From Lentiprolixibacter aurantiacus (GTDB lineage: Bacteria; Bacteroidota; Bacteroidia; Flavobacteriales; Flavobacteriaceae), in the NCBI RefSeq assembly GCF_026241225.1, contig NZ_JAPFQP010000004.1, positions 248,001-312,000 of the forward strand: DNA of 64,000 nt, given 5' to 3'. Positions 49,901 through 58,478 of the stretch are shown in pieces; position 1 is the stretch's first letter, and every line of letters starts with the position of its first letter. The notes beneath the pieces were generated by a model that was not told the DNA's origin, did no database searches, and saw only the letters and a program-made list of their open reading frames with translations. A program made the position numbers and the translations under genes.

Positions 49901-52900
49901 TTATTCCTGAGTACCCGGCAAGCCCAGGGGTTTTTTGGTCTGCCAGTTAAAGTCTTCGGCTTTCTTAGCTTCCGGCCAGACTTCATCCAGGGTATCTGCA
50001 TCGTAAACCACACCATTTTTAATTACATGGGTAAGTGTGTTGGTATTTCGCAGGTTCTCCAGGGGGTTCTTTTCCAGGATAACGATATCGGCGATCTTTC
50101 CTGCCTCCAGGCTACCGAGATCCCCTTCAAGGCCTAATGCAGTGGCCCCATGGATAGTCGCAACTTTTAGGGCGTCCAGGTTGCTCATTCCTCCGCTGGC
50201 CACGGACCACAGTTCCCAGTGGTAGCCCAGGCCCTGCAACTGACCATGGCTTCCTACTCCTGCGATGCCGCCGGCCTTGACCAGATCATTCATGAATACG
50301 GCATGTTTCTTAAATACATGTTCCTCGTCCATAAACCAGCCCGGCCTCCTTCTGGATTTCTGGGCCAGCTCACTGTATGGGGTAAAGTACTGCAGCTTTT
50401 TGTCGCCCCAGACATTTTCCCTTGAATAGAAGTAATTCTCTGCCCAGGGCCCACCATAAGCCACCAAAAGTGTGGGTGTAACAGCCATCTTGGATTCTGC
50501 AATAGACTTAACCACGTCCTGGTAAATGGGATAAATAGGCAGCGAGTGCTCATGACCGGGATAACCATCCTGCAACTGAGTCATATTCAGTTTAAAATCG
50601 AGTCCACCCTCCGTGGTTGGCATTAACTTCAGTTCTTTAGCCGCCATGATTACCCATTGCCTCTGCTGACGGTTTCCAACCAGGTACATTTTAATAGTCT
50701 TGGTATTGTAATATTCGCTGTACTGTTTTAAAACGTCTTTGGCGTGGTCAAGACTGGTAATCTGATATTGCCAGAAGCCAACACCCGGACCTGTACTGTA
50801 CACCCTGGGACCATGCAACATCCCGGCCTCTACCATGTCTGCATAGGTAAGAACATCGGTGGTAGCCGTCTGAGGGTCCCGGGTTGTGGTAACCCCATAG
50901 GCCAGATTAGCCGAATACATCCAGATTTGATTCTTATGGATCCCCCAGTTTGGCCACATATGGGCATGCGTATCCACAAAGCCAGGGGCGAGCGTCTTTC
51001 CTTTTACATCAATTAGCTCGGTATTACTTGGGATAGCAAAACTACCAGAGGGCCCAATAGCCTTAATTCGATTGTTCTCAATGAGGATATCGCCATTATC
51101 AATAATGGCATCACCATTCATGGTAATAATCCTCCCCCCTTTCAACAAAAGGTTACCTCTGGGGATATTCCTTTTGTAGGAAACCTTTATTTTAAACTCT
51201 TCTGCCTTAAACCGTTCATCTTTCTTCTTTTCATCTTCTTCTACTTCCGTTTTTGTAGAATCCTGTTCCTTTTCGGCCGCCTTCAGCTCCTTTTCCTTCT
51301 TTTTAGCAGCTTCCACACTGTCTTTAAACTGCCGTCCCTTGTCCAGATCATAACGAAAATGGCTTGCACCCAATGACCAGTGTACTCTTTTGCTGTCAGA
51401 AGACCAGGTTGGAAACTCACCCCCCAGGGTAGTCAGCTTCATCGCCGGAAAGGAAGCCTTTTCAGGTGAAGCCACAGATATGGTAGGGGTTTTGCCATAT
51501 CTGGGTATGGTCACTGTATAGATATCATTATTGATTTTAGCAAGGGCCTGGGTTCCGTCTGGTGATATTTGTATCTCGGAGGGTTTGGAAGATTTATCAT
51601 TGGGTTCCCTGTCATCATCAACCACCGGAAGGTAAGTGTGTTCGTGCTGGTCAAAATGTCCCTTGCCAAAGATATCGGATGATCCATAGGTTTCGATGCC
51701 CTTCAGCTTCAGGTGTTGCTTCTCATCTGTTCCATCCCATCGTATGGAAACCAGTCCTTTTGTGGGGTGTGTTAAATATATCCGGTCATCCACATTGGTA
51801 AAATGGGGTTGTGCCCTCCCCTTGGATTTGTCAATTAATTTCATGGCACCTCCATCGGTGGAAATCCAGACCAGGTCCTCAGTCGCCCTGCCGGCAAAAG
51901 GGCCAATCGCATCTTCGTAGGTCTGCGCCGTTCCCCTGTGGAAGGCGATACGGTTTTTCTTGTATGACCATTTCGGGGAACTGTATATTCCAGGCTCCTG
52001 AGTAAGCTGGACGATCCTCGCACGCCCTTCTGCGTTAACTTTGTACAGATGCCCTCCCCCCTGCTTCCAGGTAGTGAACACGAGGTTTTTTCCATCAGGA
52101 GACCAGGCAGGCATGGCTTCTGTATAGTTATTTTTTGTCAACCTCCTGGGCTGGCCATCAGGCAGGTCCATAACATACAGCCTGTTGAGGGCTGTAAAGG
52201 CAATTTTACTACCGTCCGGAGATGGAACCGCGTCCCGTATCTGGGTAACAAATGCCTCTTCCTTGTCGTCTATAGGATAATTGAACTTAAGCCTCGGCCC
52301 CAGTTCCAGAGATACATCAACGCTAAATGGAATTTCCGTGGCAACATTCGTAGCCAAGGCAATGGAATAGATTTTACCACCATAGGAAACAATGAGGTTC
52401 TTGCTATCGGGTGTGAAAGACATAGCCGGAAGTACACCCAGGGGAGCAATTGATTCCTGCTCATCACGCTGCACCGGATAAGCCAGCCATTTTTCCTTGC
52501 CACTTTTTAGATTGCGGAGAATTAGACCGGTCTTGTCCTCAAAACGGCTTCCGTACACCAGCCACTGCCCATCATCGGACAAAGTAGGCGTGAAGGCCGA
52601 ACCGTATCGCGAGGTAATCACATCCATATCGCCATCTTCCATGTCATAGGTTCCTATCTGGTATTGCGGCAGTTGGGCGTTGTAGTTCCAGGCACCATTA
52701 CGTCTTGAGAAATAGAGCAGCTTTCCGTCATGACCAAATGCAGGATCTATGACCTTAATATTTTTAGGTTCGCTTATAAGAGCGCTCCCCCCACCTCCTT
52801 CTTTGTGGTAGATATGGAATTTTATGTTTCGTCTGCCTTTAGCACCTACGATATAATCCCCGTCGGGAGTCCATTCTGCAGAGAAAAAATTGTGTTTTTT

Positions 52901-53305
52901 ATCCTTGCTGATTTGCTTTTCCTCCTTGTCGGACAATCGCAGTGTCCAAATATTATCCGAACCGCTTTTATCGGAAATAAAAACGATAGACTTACCATCC
53001 GGGCTGTATCTGGGGTGCACATCATATGCCATACCGGTTGTGATTGGCTCGGCTTTTCCGCCGCTTATGGGTATACTGTAAATATCCCCCATAAGATCAA
53101 ATACAATTGTTGATCCGTCCGGGCTTACGTCCAGTGAAATCCAGGTTCCTTTATCCGTAGTGAAAGAAACGGTGCGTTCCGGCTCTAAGGGGAGATTCTT
53201 GGTTGCTTTTTTTGTGGAGTCTTTTTCCTTTTCCTGGGCTAATGCTTTACCATTAAAAACCAGTCCTATTAAAAGGAAAATAATAATCAGGGGGTTACGG
53301 TTCAT
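49901..53305 (-). CDS. Secreted TolB-like propeller/amidohydrolase fusion protein
   Basis: 1134 residues with a Sec signal peptide (cleavage near ALAQE). The N-terminal two thirds hold repeated WD40/PD40-type strands (DVSPDGSTIVFDLMGD, RYSPDGKSIVFISDK, AWSPDGKNLVFTTWK), forming one or two beta-propellers. A highly charged segment follows (about 665-705, KKKEKELKAAEKEQ). The C-terminal amidohydrolase has the metal site H780/H782 in APGFVDTHAHMW and a late GVGSHGQLQG. It probably hydrolyses cyclic amides or peptide derivatives in the periplasm; the substrate is unknown. Confidence 0.92.
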   Translation of the reverse strand: MNRNPLIIIFLLIGLVFNGKALAQEKEKDSTKKATKNLPLEPERTVSFTTDKGTWISLDVSPDGSTIVFDLMGDIYSIPISGGKAEPITTGMAYDVHPRYSPDGKSIVFISDKSGSDNIWTLRLSDKEEKQISKDKKHNFFSAEWTPDGDYIVGAKGRRNIKFHIYHKEGGGGSALISEPKNIKVIDPAFGHDGKLLYFSRRNGAWNYNAQLPQYQIGTYDMEDGDMDVITSRYGSAFTPTLSDDGQWLVYGSRFEDKTGLILRNLKSGKEKWLAYPVQRDEQESIAPLGVLPAMSFTPDSKNLIVSYGGKIYSIALATNVATEIPFSVDVSLELGPRLKFNYPIDDKEEAFVTQIRDAVPSPDGSKIAFTALNRLYVMDLPDGQPRRLTKNNYTEAMPAWSPDGKNLVFTTWKQGGGHLYKVNAEGRARIVQLTQEPGIYSSPKWSYKKNRIAFHRGTAQTYEDAIGPFAGRATEDLVWISTDGGAMKLIDKSKGRAQPHFTNVDDRIYLTHPTKGLVSIRWDGTDEKQHLKLKGIETYGSSDIFGKGHFDQHEHTYLPVVDDDREPNDKSSKPSEIQISPDGTQALAKINNDIYTVTIPRYGKTPTISVASPEKASFPAMKLTTLGGEFPTWSSDSKRVHWSLGASHFRYDLDKGRQFKDSVEAAKKKEKELKAAEKEQDSTKTEVEEDEKKKDERFKAEEFKIKVSYKRNIPRGNLLLKGGRIITMNGDAIIDNGDILIENNRIKAIGPSGSFAIPSNTELIDVKGKTLAPGFVDTHAHMWPNWGIHKNQIWMYSANLAYGVTTTRDPQTATTDVLTYADMVEAGMLHGPRVYSTGPGVGFWQYQITSLDHAKDVLKQYSEYYNTKTIKMYLVGNRQQRQWVIMAAKELKLMPTTEGGLDFKLNMTQLQDGYPGHEHSLPIYPIYQDVVKSIAESKMAVTPTLLVAYGGPWAENYFYSRENVWGDKKLQYFTPYSELAQKSRRRPGWFMDEEHVFKKHAVFMNDLVKAGGIAGVGSHGQLQGLGYHWELWSVASGGMSNLDALKVATIHGATALGLEGDLGSLEAGKIADIVILEKNPLENLRNTNTLTHVIKNGVVYDADTLDEVWPEAKKAEDFNWQTKKPLGLPGTQE

Positions 53306-53334
53306 TTAGGTGGAATTTAAAATTAATCACCTAA
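53306..53334 (-). promoter_or_regulatory. Hairpin abutting the start codon of the amidohydrolase gene
   Basis: On the minus strand TTAGGTG and CACCTAA (53328-53334 with 53306-53312) form a 7-bp perfect stem with a 15-base A/T-rich loop; the 3' arm ends directly at the ATG. The 5' arm resembles a Shine-Dalgarno core. A translational control role is inferred. Confidence 0.4.
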
Positions 53335-53389
53335 TATAAACAATAAGGCAGCTAAGTAGCCGAATAATTATGGAAAATAAAGAAGCGAT

Positions 53390-53821
53390 CTATTCCGCGG
53401 CTTCTTCCGGATTTGGTTCGGTTCTTTCTCCGTCTTCAAAATCAAGGATCCCATTGTCGTGAAGTATGTTATACCACTGTATGACTTTCTTGATATCACT
53501 GGCATACACCCTGTCCTCATCATAATTAGGGAGCACTTCAAAGAAATATTCTTCCAGGGCAAGCTTATCGGCCTTATGTCCTATAGGCGTTTTGGATCCA
53601 TTCTCTTTCTCCTTGATCTTTTGGAAAACCTTGGCCAGCGGTAGTTCTTCTTCCAGGGTATAGACTGCAATTTCAGAGAGCACACTCACATTCCCCCGGA
53701 CCCCTACCGTAATTTTTTTTCCATCCAGCAGGGACTCAGCTACAAAACCCGAGCGGGTCTGGGTGATCAATTTAAACAGGCCGGGTTTTCCCCCTATAGA
53801 TAATATCTTTTCTAAACTCAT
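53390..53821 (-). CDS. DUF5606 protein
   Basis: 143 residues, no signal peptide. The N-terminal 60 residues form a small beta domain (LEKILSIGGKPGLFKLITQTRSGFVAESL, GKKITV) and the rest is helical and acidic (LPNYDEDRVYASDIKKVIQWYNILHDNG). This matches a Bacteroidota family of unknown function. It follows def after 55 bases in the ruvX-def-DUF5606 order, so it is probably part of the same transcript. Nothing in the sequence suggests enzymatic activity. Confidence 0.85.
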   Translation of the reverse strand: MSLEKILSIGGKPGLFKLITQTRSGFVAESLLDGKKITVGVRGNVSVLSEIAVYTLEEELPLAKVFQKIKEKENGSKTPIGHKADKLALEEYFFEVLPNYDEDRVYASDIKKVIQWYNILHDNGILDFEDGERTEPNPEEAAE

Positions 53822-53876
53822 TTGATTTTATGATTATGAAGACTTTTGCGGAATCTTGCTTATGCGGGTTAACCTT

Positions 53877-54467
53877 TTATCTCCCCTTTTTTAAAGCAGG
53901 GAAGCGCATTTTGTAATCCACGTCAATTTTTCCTTTGGAAATATTGGTTAATCGTCCTTTAAGTAGTCTTTTCTTTAAAGATGAAAGTTTGTCGGTGAAC
54001 AGTATACCTTCAATATGGTCGTATTCATGTTGTATTACTCTTGCCAGCAAACCATCGTAGGTCTCTTTGTGGGTTTTGAAATTTTCATCCTGATACTCTA
54101 TTGTTATGGTATCCTTCCGGGTTACGTCTTCCCGAATATCCGGAATGCTGAGACAGCCCTCGTTAAAGGCCCAGTTTTCTCCGCTTTCTTCTTCTATGTA
54201 GGCATTGATGAAGACCTTTTTGAAGCCTTTCAGAGCCTTCTGTTCTTCAGGAGTAAGATCCTCATCCTCCGCAAATGGCGAAGTATCAACCAGGAAAAGA
54301 CGGATTGGAAGGCCTATTTGCGGAGCGGCCAGCCCCACCCCGTTGGCCTTGTACATGGTTTCCCACATATTTTCAAGGAGTTCTTTGAGATTGGGGTAAT
54401 CGGGATCAATATCCACTCCAACTTTCCTCAAAACCGGATCCCCATAGGCAACAATAGGTAATGTCAT
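53877..54467 (-). CDS. def: Peptide deformylase
   Basis: 196 residues from the ATG at 54467; an in-frame TTG two codons upstream adds nothing. It removes the N-formyl group from nascent proteins using Fe2+. All three motifs are present: GVGLAAPQIG, EGCLSIP with the metal Cys, and QHEYDHIEGILF with the two metal His and the catalytic Glu. A Flavobacteria-type insertion (FAEDEDLTPEEQKALKGF, about 63-80) lies between motifs 1 and 2. It begins 6 bases after ruvX. No fmt gene is adjacent. Confidence 0.96.
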   Translation of the reverse strand: MTLPIVAYGDPVLRKVGVDIDPDYPNLKELLENMWETMYKANGVGLAAPQIGLPIRLFLVDTSPFAEDEDLTPEEQKALKGFKKVFINAYIEEESGENWAFNEGCLSIPDIREDVTRKDTITIEYQDENFKTHKETYDGLLARVIQHEYDHIEGILFTDKLSSLKKRLLKGRLTNISKGKIDVDYKMRFPALKKGR

Positions 54468-54473
54468 ATGCAA

Positions 54474-54884
54474 TTATATTCTTTCGAGGTAGGCCTGTAA
54501 AATAAGCGTTGCGCTGATCTCATCAACAAGGGCCTTGTCTCTTCGTTTTTTCTTTTTCATTCCTCCTTCTATCATGCTACGAAGGGCGAGCTTGGAGGTA
54601 AAGCGTTCGTCCTGTCTTGCAACTTTAATTTCAGGGTATTTTTTACTGAATTCGGCAAGGAACTTTGCAATATGGACCTCAGATTCTGAGGGTTTATCCT
54701 GCATTTGCCTGGGTTCTCCCACCACAAGCGTTTCAACTTCTTCTTTTTTCAGGTATTCCCCAAGGAAATCAAAAAGCTCAGTTGTTCTGACCGTTGTAAG
54801 TCCGGAGGCAATAAGGTTAAGGGTATCCGTAACAGCAATACCGGTTCTTACTTTACCATAGTCCAAAGCCAGAATCCTACCCAA
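54474..54884 (-). CDS. ruvX: YqgF/RuvX family nuclease
   Basis: A 136-residue RNase H-fold protein. YqgF/RuvX is a putative Holliday-junction resolvase and is also implicated in 16S rRNA maturation. Acidic active-site residues lie in ILALDYGKVRTGIAVTD, VVGEPRQM and DERFTSKLALRSMI, with DEISATLIL at the end. It heads the operon with def and has an exact -7 box 13 bases upstream, divergent from dapD. Confidence 0.95.
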   Translation of the reverse strand: MGRILALDYGKVRTGIAVTDTLNLIASGLTTVRTTELFDFLGEYLKKEEVETLVVGEPRQMQDKPSESEVHIAKFLAEFSKKYPEIKVARQDERFTSKLALRSMIEGGMKKKKRRDKALVDEISATLILQAYLERI

Positions 54885-54897
54885 ATTTAATTTTTCG

Positions 54898-54905
54898 CAA
54901 AAATA
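54898..54905 (-). promoter_or_regulatory. -7 promoter element (TATTTTTG) for ruvX-def
   Basis: Exact TAnnTTTG match on the minus strand, 13 bases before the ruvX ATG. Confidence 0.55.
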
Positions 54906-54958
54906 ATGCTTATTCTGTTATGGGTGTAAATTTTGGCTTCTTTATTGGTCGCAACAAC

Positions 54959-54966
54959 TATCTTTG
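54959..54966 (+). promoter_or_regulatory. -7 promoter element (TATCTTTG) for dapD operon
   Basis: Exact TAnnTTTG match, 18 bases before the ATG at 54985. A TTTTGG at 54931-54936 about 23 bases upstream could be the -33 element. The box would lie within five bases of the alternative start at 54964, which supports the ATG at 54985. Confidence 0.6.
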
Positions 54967-54984
54967 CCCAAAGAATCGGACACT

Positions 54985-55797
54985 ATGAACCTCAGAAATA
55001 TAATAGAAGAGGCCTGGGAAAATCGGGAGCTATTGAAAAATCAAGCAACAAAGGATGCTATCCGCGAAGTAATTGGCCAAATTGATGCGGGCAAGCTACG
55101 TTGCGCCGAACCGGTTGGTGATGACTGGCAGATTAATGAATGGGTGAAAAAGGCCGTGGTCCTTTATTTCCCCATTCAGGAAATGCAAACCCTGGAGGCA
55201 GGGATATTTGAGTACCACGACAAAATACCCTTAAAACAAGGGTATAAGGAAAAAGGAATACGGGTTGTTCCCCATGCCGTGGCCCGTCATGGGGCCTATA
55301 TCGCTCCGGGAACTATCCTGATGCCAAGTTACGTGAACATAGGTGCTTATGTGGATGAGGGTACCATGGTGGATACCTGGGCAACCGTAGGAAGTTGTGC
55401 ACAGATTGGAAAGAACGTGCACCTTAGCGGAGGCGTAGGAATAGGCGGGGTCCTTGAACCCCTGCAGGCCGCACCCGTTATTATTGAAGACAATGCCTTC
55501 ATAGGAAGCAGGTGCATCGTGGTGGAAGGGGTACGCGTAGAAAAAGAAGCTGTACTGGGTGCAAATGTGGTGTTAACTGCCAGCACCAAAATCATTGATG
55601 TTACGGGGGAAACACCAGTTGAAAGCAAAGGACGCATCCCTGCCCGTTCAGTGGTTATCCCCGGCAGCTATACCAAGAAATTTCCCGCAGGAGAATATCA
55701 GGTACCCTGTGCACTGATCATCGGACAAAGAAAAGCCAGCACGGATAAAAAAACTTCATTAAACGATGCCCTGAGGACCTATAACGTTATGGCATGA
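54985..55797 (+). CDS. dapD: 2,3,4,5-tetrahydropyridine-2,6-dicarboxylate N-succinyltransferase
   Basis: 270 residues from the ATG at 54985. A left-handed beta-helix acyltransferase of the succinylase branch of diaminopimelate/lysine synthesis, using succinyl-CoA. Hexapeptide repeats run through the centre (APGTILMPSYVNIGAYVDEGTMVDTWATVGS, GKNVHLSGGVGIGGVLEP). The N-terminal helical domain (NLRNIIEEAWENRELL) and C-terminal strand pair (ARSVVIPGSYTKKF) are standard. The stop overlaps the ATG of a GT9 glycosyltransferase gene (ATGA). Confidence 0.97.
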   Translation: MNLRNIIEEAWENRELLKNQATKDAIREVIGQIDAGKLRCAEPVGDDWQINEWVKKAVVLYFPIQEMQTLEAGIFEYHDKIPLKQGYKEKGIRVVPHAVARHGAYIAPGTILMPSYVNIGAYVDEGTMVDTWATVGSCAQIGKNVHLSGGVGIGGVLEPLQAAPVIIEDNAFIGSRCIVVEGVRVEKEAVLGANVVLTASTKIIDVTGETPVESKGRIPARSVVIPGSYTKKFPAGEYQVPCALIIGQRKASTDKKTSLNDALRTYNVMA

Positions 55798-56876
55798 GCA
55801 AACGGATCCTGGTAATTCAGCAAAAGATGATTGGAGACGTACTGGCCTCATCGGTCATATGTGACCTCCTCAAGCAGAAATTGCCAGATTCCCAGGTAGA
55901 TTATGTTGTAAATGACGGTGCCATTGATGTAGTTAAAAACCATCCTCATATAGATGGCCTGGTTATTTTCCAGAGCCATTTCAAAAAAAACTACGGGGCG
56001 TTTTACAAGTTCCTGAGAGAAATACGAAGCAGGCGGTACGACATTGTGATAGACGCCTACGGTAAACTCGAGAGCAACCTGATCACACTGGCATCCGGGG
56101 CAAAAGTCAAAATATCGTATAAAAAGTGGTATACCTCGTGGATATATACACACCTGTGCAAGCCCCACTCTGAACGTAAAACTCCAATGGGCCTGGCTAT
56201 AGAAAACCGGTTGTTATTACTGGAACCGGTCTTAGGCCCCTCTGATGGATTTTTTATCAAGCCTAAAATACATTTATCGACCGATGAAATCCAAAAGGCT
56301 AAAGAGTTACTAAAAACCTCCGGGGTGGATTTATCCCGACCACTGATCATGATCGGCGTTTTGGGAAGTTCCGACATCAAATCCTACCCCCTGAACTATC
56401 TGACCACCTTGCTGGAAGAGATAATAGAGAAGACCGGGGCCAGATTACTGTTCAACTATTCCCCCCATCAGGAAGAACAGGTGAAGGCTTACATAGAATT
56501 GTGCCCTCAGGAGGTTAAAAATGCTGTTTATCATGATTTTGAGCCAGGTAGTTTAAGATCATTCCTTGCAGTTTTAAGTCAATGCACAGCCTATGTGGGA
56601 AATGAAGGTGGCATGGTAAATATGTCCAAGGCACTTGGACTTCCAACATTCAATATTTTCTCTCCTTGGATTTCGAAAAAGGCATGGGATACCTTCAATA
56701 ACGAAACCAGAAACCAGGCGGTTCACCTGCGTGATTACAAACCTGAACTGTTTGAAGGCAAATCCAAGTCGCAATTGAAAAAGGAATCCCTGGACCTGTA
56801 TCAGGAATTTGAACCTGGTTTAATTAAAATCGAACTCCGAAATTTTCTAATAAGAGAAGGAATCCCTAACGAGTAG
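55794..56876 (+). CDS. GT9 family glycosyltransferase (heptosyltransferase-like)
   Basis: A 360-residue GT-B enzyme related to LPS heptosyltransferases. N-terminal KRILVIQQKMIGDVLASSVICDLLKQK and DIVIDAYGKLESN, and the C-terminal nucleotide-sugar region VLSQCTAYVGNEGGMVNMSKALGLPTFNIFSPW fit the GT9 family. In Bacteroidota the transferred sugar need not be heptose. It is translationally coupled to dapD and its last 30 bases overlap the convergent methyltransferase gene. It opens a lipooligosaccharide-type cluster. Confidence 0.9.
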   Translation: MSKRILVIQQKMIGDVLASSVICDLLKQKLPDSQVDYVVNDGAIDVVKNHPHIDGLVIFQSHFKKNYGAFYKFLREIRSRRYDIVIDAYGKLESNLITLASGAKVKISYKKWYTSWIYTHLCKPHSERKTPMGLAIENRLLLLEPVLGPSDGFFIKPKIHLSTDEIQKAKELLKTSGVDLSRPLIMIGVLGSSDIKSYPLNYLTTLLEEIIEKTGARLLFNYSPHQEEQVKAYIELCPQEVKNAVYHDFEPGSLRSFLAVLSQCTAYVGNEGGMVNMSKALGLPTFNIFSPWISKKAWDTFNNETRNQAVHLRDYKPELFEGKSKSQLKKESLDLYQEFEPGLIKIELRNFLIREGIPNE

Positions 56877-57515
56877 CACCTGATAGCCCTCGTAAATAAT
56901 CTTCCAGCCGCGCTCTTTCATGTAGGCGATTACCAGCTTTCCCTTGCCTCCATTGGGTAAATCACAGTCATCGATCAATACAAGGGTATTGTCGTGCAAC
57001 TTAGCTTCAATGGCCTTGAATTCTCCCAGATGGTGTTCCTGGCTCTTTAACTGCACCTCAGGGTCATCACTATAATCATAACTGTCCAGATACAGCAGAT
57101 CCACGGATTCATTGAAGGTTTTAAGGAACGCTATGGAATCTGAAGTGTGAAGACTTACATAGTCTGCCAGATCCTGGCGAATCACCTCTTTCTCAGCATT
57201 CGCAATGGATTTAGGGCTAATATCCACAGAATGCACATGTGCATTGTTTGCTTTTGCCCAGGTGCCAAAGACAATGGTTGCAGCACCGTTGCTTTTTGCA
57301 CCCTTGAGCCCTTCCCTTGAGGTTCCGGTCTCAACTATTACCCTTGCCTTTATGCGATCCATAAGGGCCATTACCAATCTGAAGCTGTCCCGCCTTTTGC
57401 GAAAATCGTGACGGAATGGTAAAAACGGATAGAGGGATTTATGCTTTATAAATTTGCCCAGAAAAAAACCTGCCGTTCCAAGGAGAAGGACCCACCCAAT
57501 AATTTTTATTGCCAT
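56847..57515 (-). CDS. Membrane-anchored class I SAM-dependent methyltransferase
   Basis: 222 residues from the ATG at 57515; a TTG eight codons upstream is possible, but a near-consensus -7 box (TATCTTTA) at 57522-57529 favours the shorter form. An N-terminal membrane helix (IKIIGWVLLLGTAGFFLG) precedes a Rossmann methyltransferase: VIVETGTSREGLKGAKSNGAATIVFG, HSVDISPKSIANAE and LLYLDSYDY. It resembles methyltransferases of polysaccharide clusters. Its C-terminal 30 bases overlap the GT9 gene on the other strand. Confidence 0.83.
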   Translation of the reverse strand: MAIKIIGWVLLLGTAGFFLGKFIKHKSLYPFLPFRHDFRKRRDSFRLVMALMDRIKARVIVETGTSREGLKGAKSNGAATIVFGTWAKANNAHVHSVDISPKSIANAEKEVIRQDLADYVSLHTSDSIAFLKTFNESVDLLYLDSYDYSDDPEVQLKSQEHHLGEFKAIEAKLHDNTLVLIDDCDLPNGGKGKLVIAYMKERGWKIIYEGYQVLLVRDSFSY

Positions 57516-57642
57516 AAGCGCTAAAGATATAAAATTCAATTTATCCCCATGAAAATTTACGGTAGGGGATTTGCGTTTTAAATTGTTATATATATTGACA
57601 ATATTCTACTGATGTACAATTTTTGAACTGAATAAATGTTAT

Positions 57643-57650
57643 AGCTTTGT
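57643..57650 (+). promoter_or_regulatory. -7 promoter element (TAGCTTTG) for GT2 gene
   Basis: Exact TAnnTTTG match, 33 bases before the ATG at 57684. A TTTG at 57623-57626, 16 bases upstream, is a candidate -33 element. Confidence 0.5.
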
Positions 57651-57683
57651 AACCTTTTAGAAGACACCATTTAATTGTCAATA

Positions 57684-58478
57684 ATGAAAGACCCTGGAAA
57701 TAAAATTACTGCACTGATTATCACCTACAATGAGATGGGTTATATTCAGAAATGTATTGATTCTATATCCTTTGTCGATGAGATCGTCGTGGTGGATTCT
57801 TACAGCACCGACGGGACCTATGAGTATCTGTTATCTCAACCCAATGTAAGGGTGGTACAAAATCCCTTCAACAATTTCACCGCACAAAAGTCCTTTGCCT
57901 TAAAGCTTGCTAAAAACGACTGGATCCTTTTCGTTGATGCTGATGAAGTGGTGTCCCCGGTACTGCAAAAGGAAATAGTGGATACGGTGAATTCTAATAG
58001 CACCCACGCAGCCTACTGGTTTTACCGCACATTTATGTTTGGCAATAAGGTATTGCGTTTCAGTGGCTGGCAAACGGATAAGAACTACCGGCTTTTCAGA
58101 AAGAGCAAAGCCTGTTTTACCGATAAAAAAATTGTACACGAGACGCTTGAAGTGAATGGCACCACGGGGATCTTCAGGGAGAAGCTTACCCATTATTGCT
58201 ATAAAAACTACGAAGACTACAAAAAGAAGATGCTCAGCTATGGCCGTATGAAGGCCACGGAAGACTTTTACAAGGAAAAGCGTTTTAACTATTTCTCCTT
58301 TTTGTTCAAACCTACCTGGAAATTCGTCAACCACTACTTTCTTAGGCTGGGGATTCTGGATGGCAAAAAAGGCATGATCATCTGCTACCTCAATGCGCTG
58401 TGCGAAATTGAACGGAACAGGGAATTGAAAAAGCTGGAAAGGAAAAACGAACTGGCGTACTACCTGGTAATGCCGTAA
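57684..58478 (+). CDS. GT2 glycosyltransferase (WaaE/KdtX-like)
   Basis: 264 residues from the ATG at 57684; an in-frame TTG three codons upstream is less likely. GT-A motifs: LIITYNEMGYIQKCIDSISFVDEIVVVDSYSTDGT and the metal-binding LFVDADEVVSP. The size, absence of membrane helices and C-terminal YKNYEDYKKKMLSYGRMKA segment match LPS core beta-glucosyltransferases of the WaaE/KdtX group. It probably adds a core sugar on the cytoplasmic face. It ends 19 bases inside the convergent GT2 gene. Confidence 0.9.
   Translation: MKDPGNKITALIITYNEMGYIQKCIDSISFVDEIVVVDSYSTDGTYEYLLSQPNVRVVQNPFNNFTAQKSFALKLAKNDWILFVDADEVVSPVLQKEIVDTVNSNSTHAAYWFYRTFMFGNKVLRFSGWQTDKNYRLFRKSKACFTDKKIVHETLEVNGTTGIFREKLTHYCYKNYEDYKKKMLSYGRMKATEDFYKEKRFNYFSFLFKPTWKFVNHYFLRLGILDGKKGMIICYLNALCEIERNRELKKLERKNELAYYLVMP

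Noticed and set aside
57541-57683. A/T-rich stretch with TTGACA and short inverted repeats (ATTGACAAT / ATTGTCAAT)
   Set aside because: No TATAAT-type partner and the phylum uses TAnnTTTG; the repeats are short enough to be chance in A/T-rich DNA.
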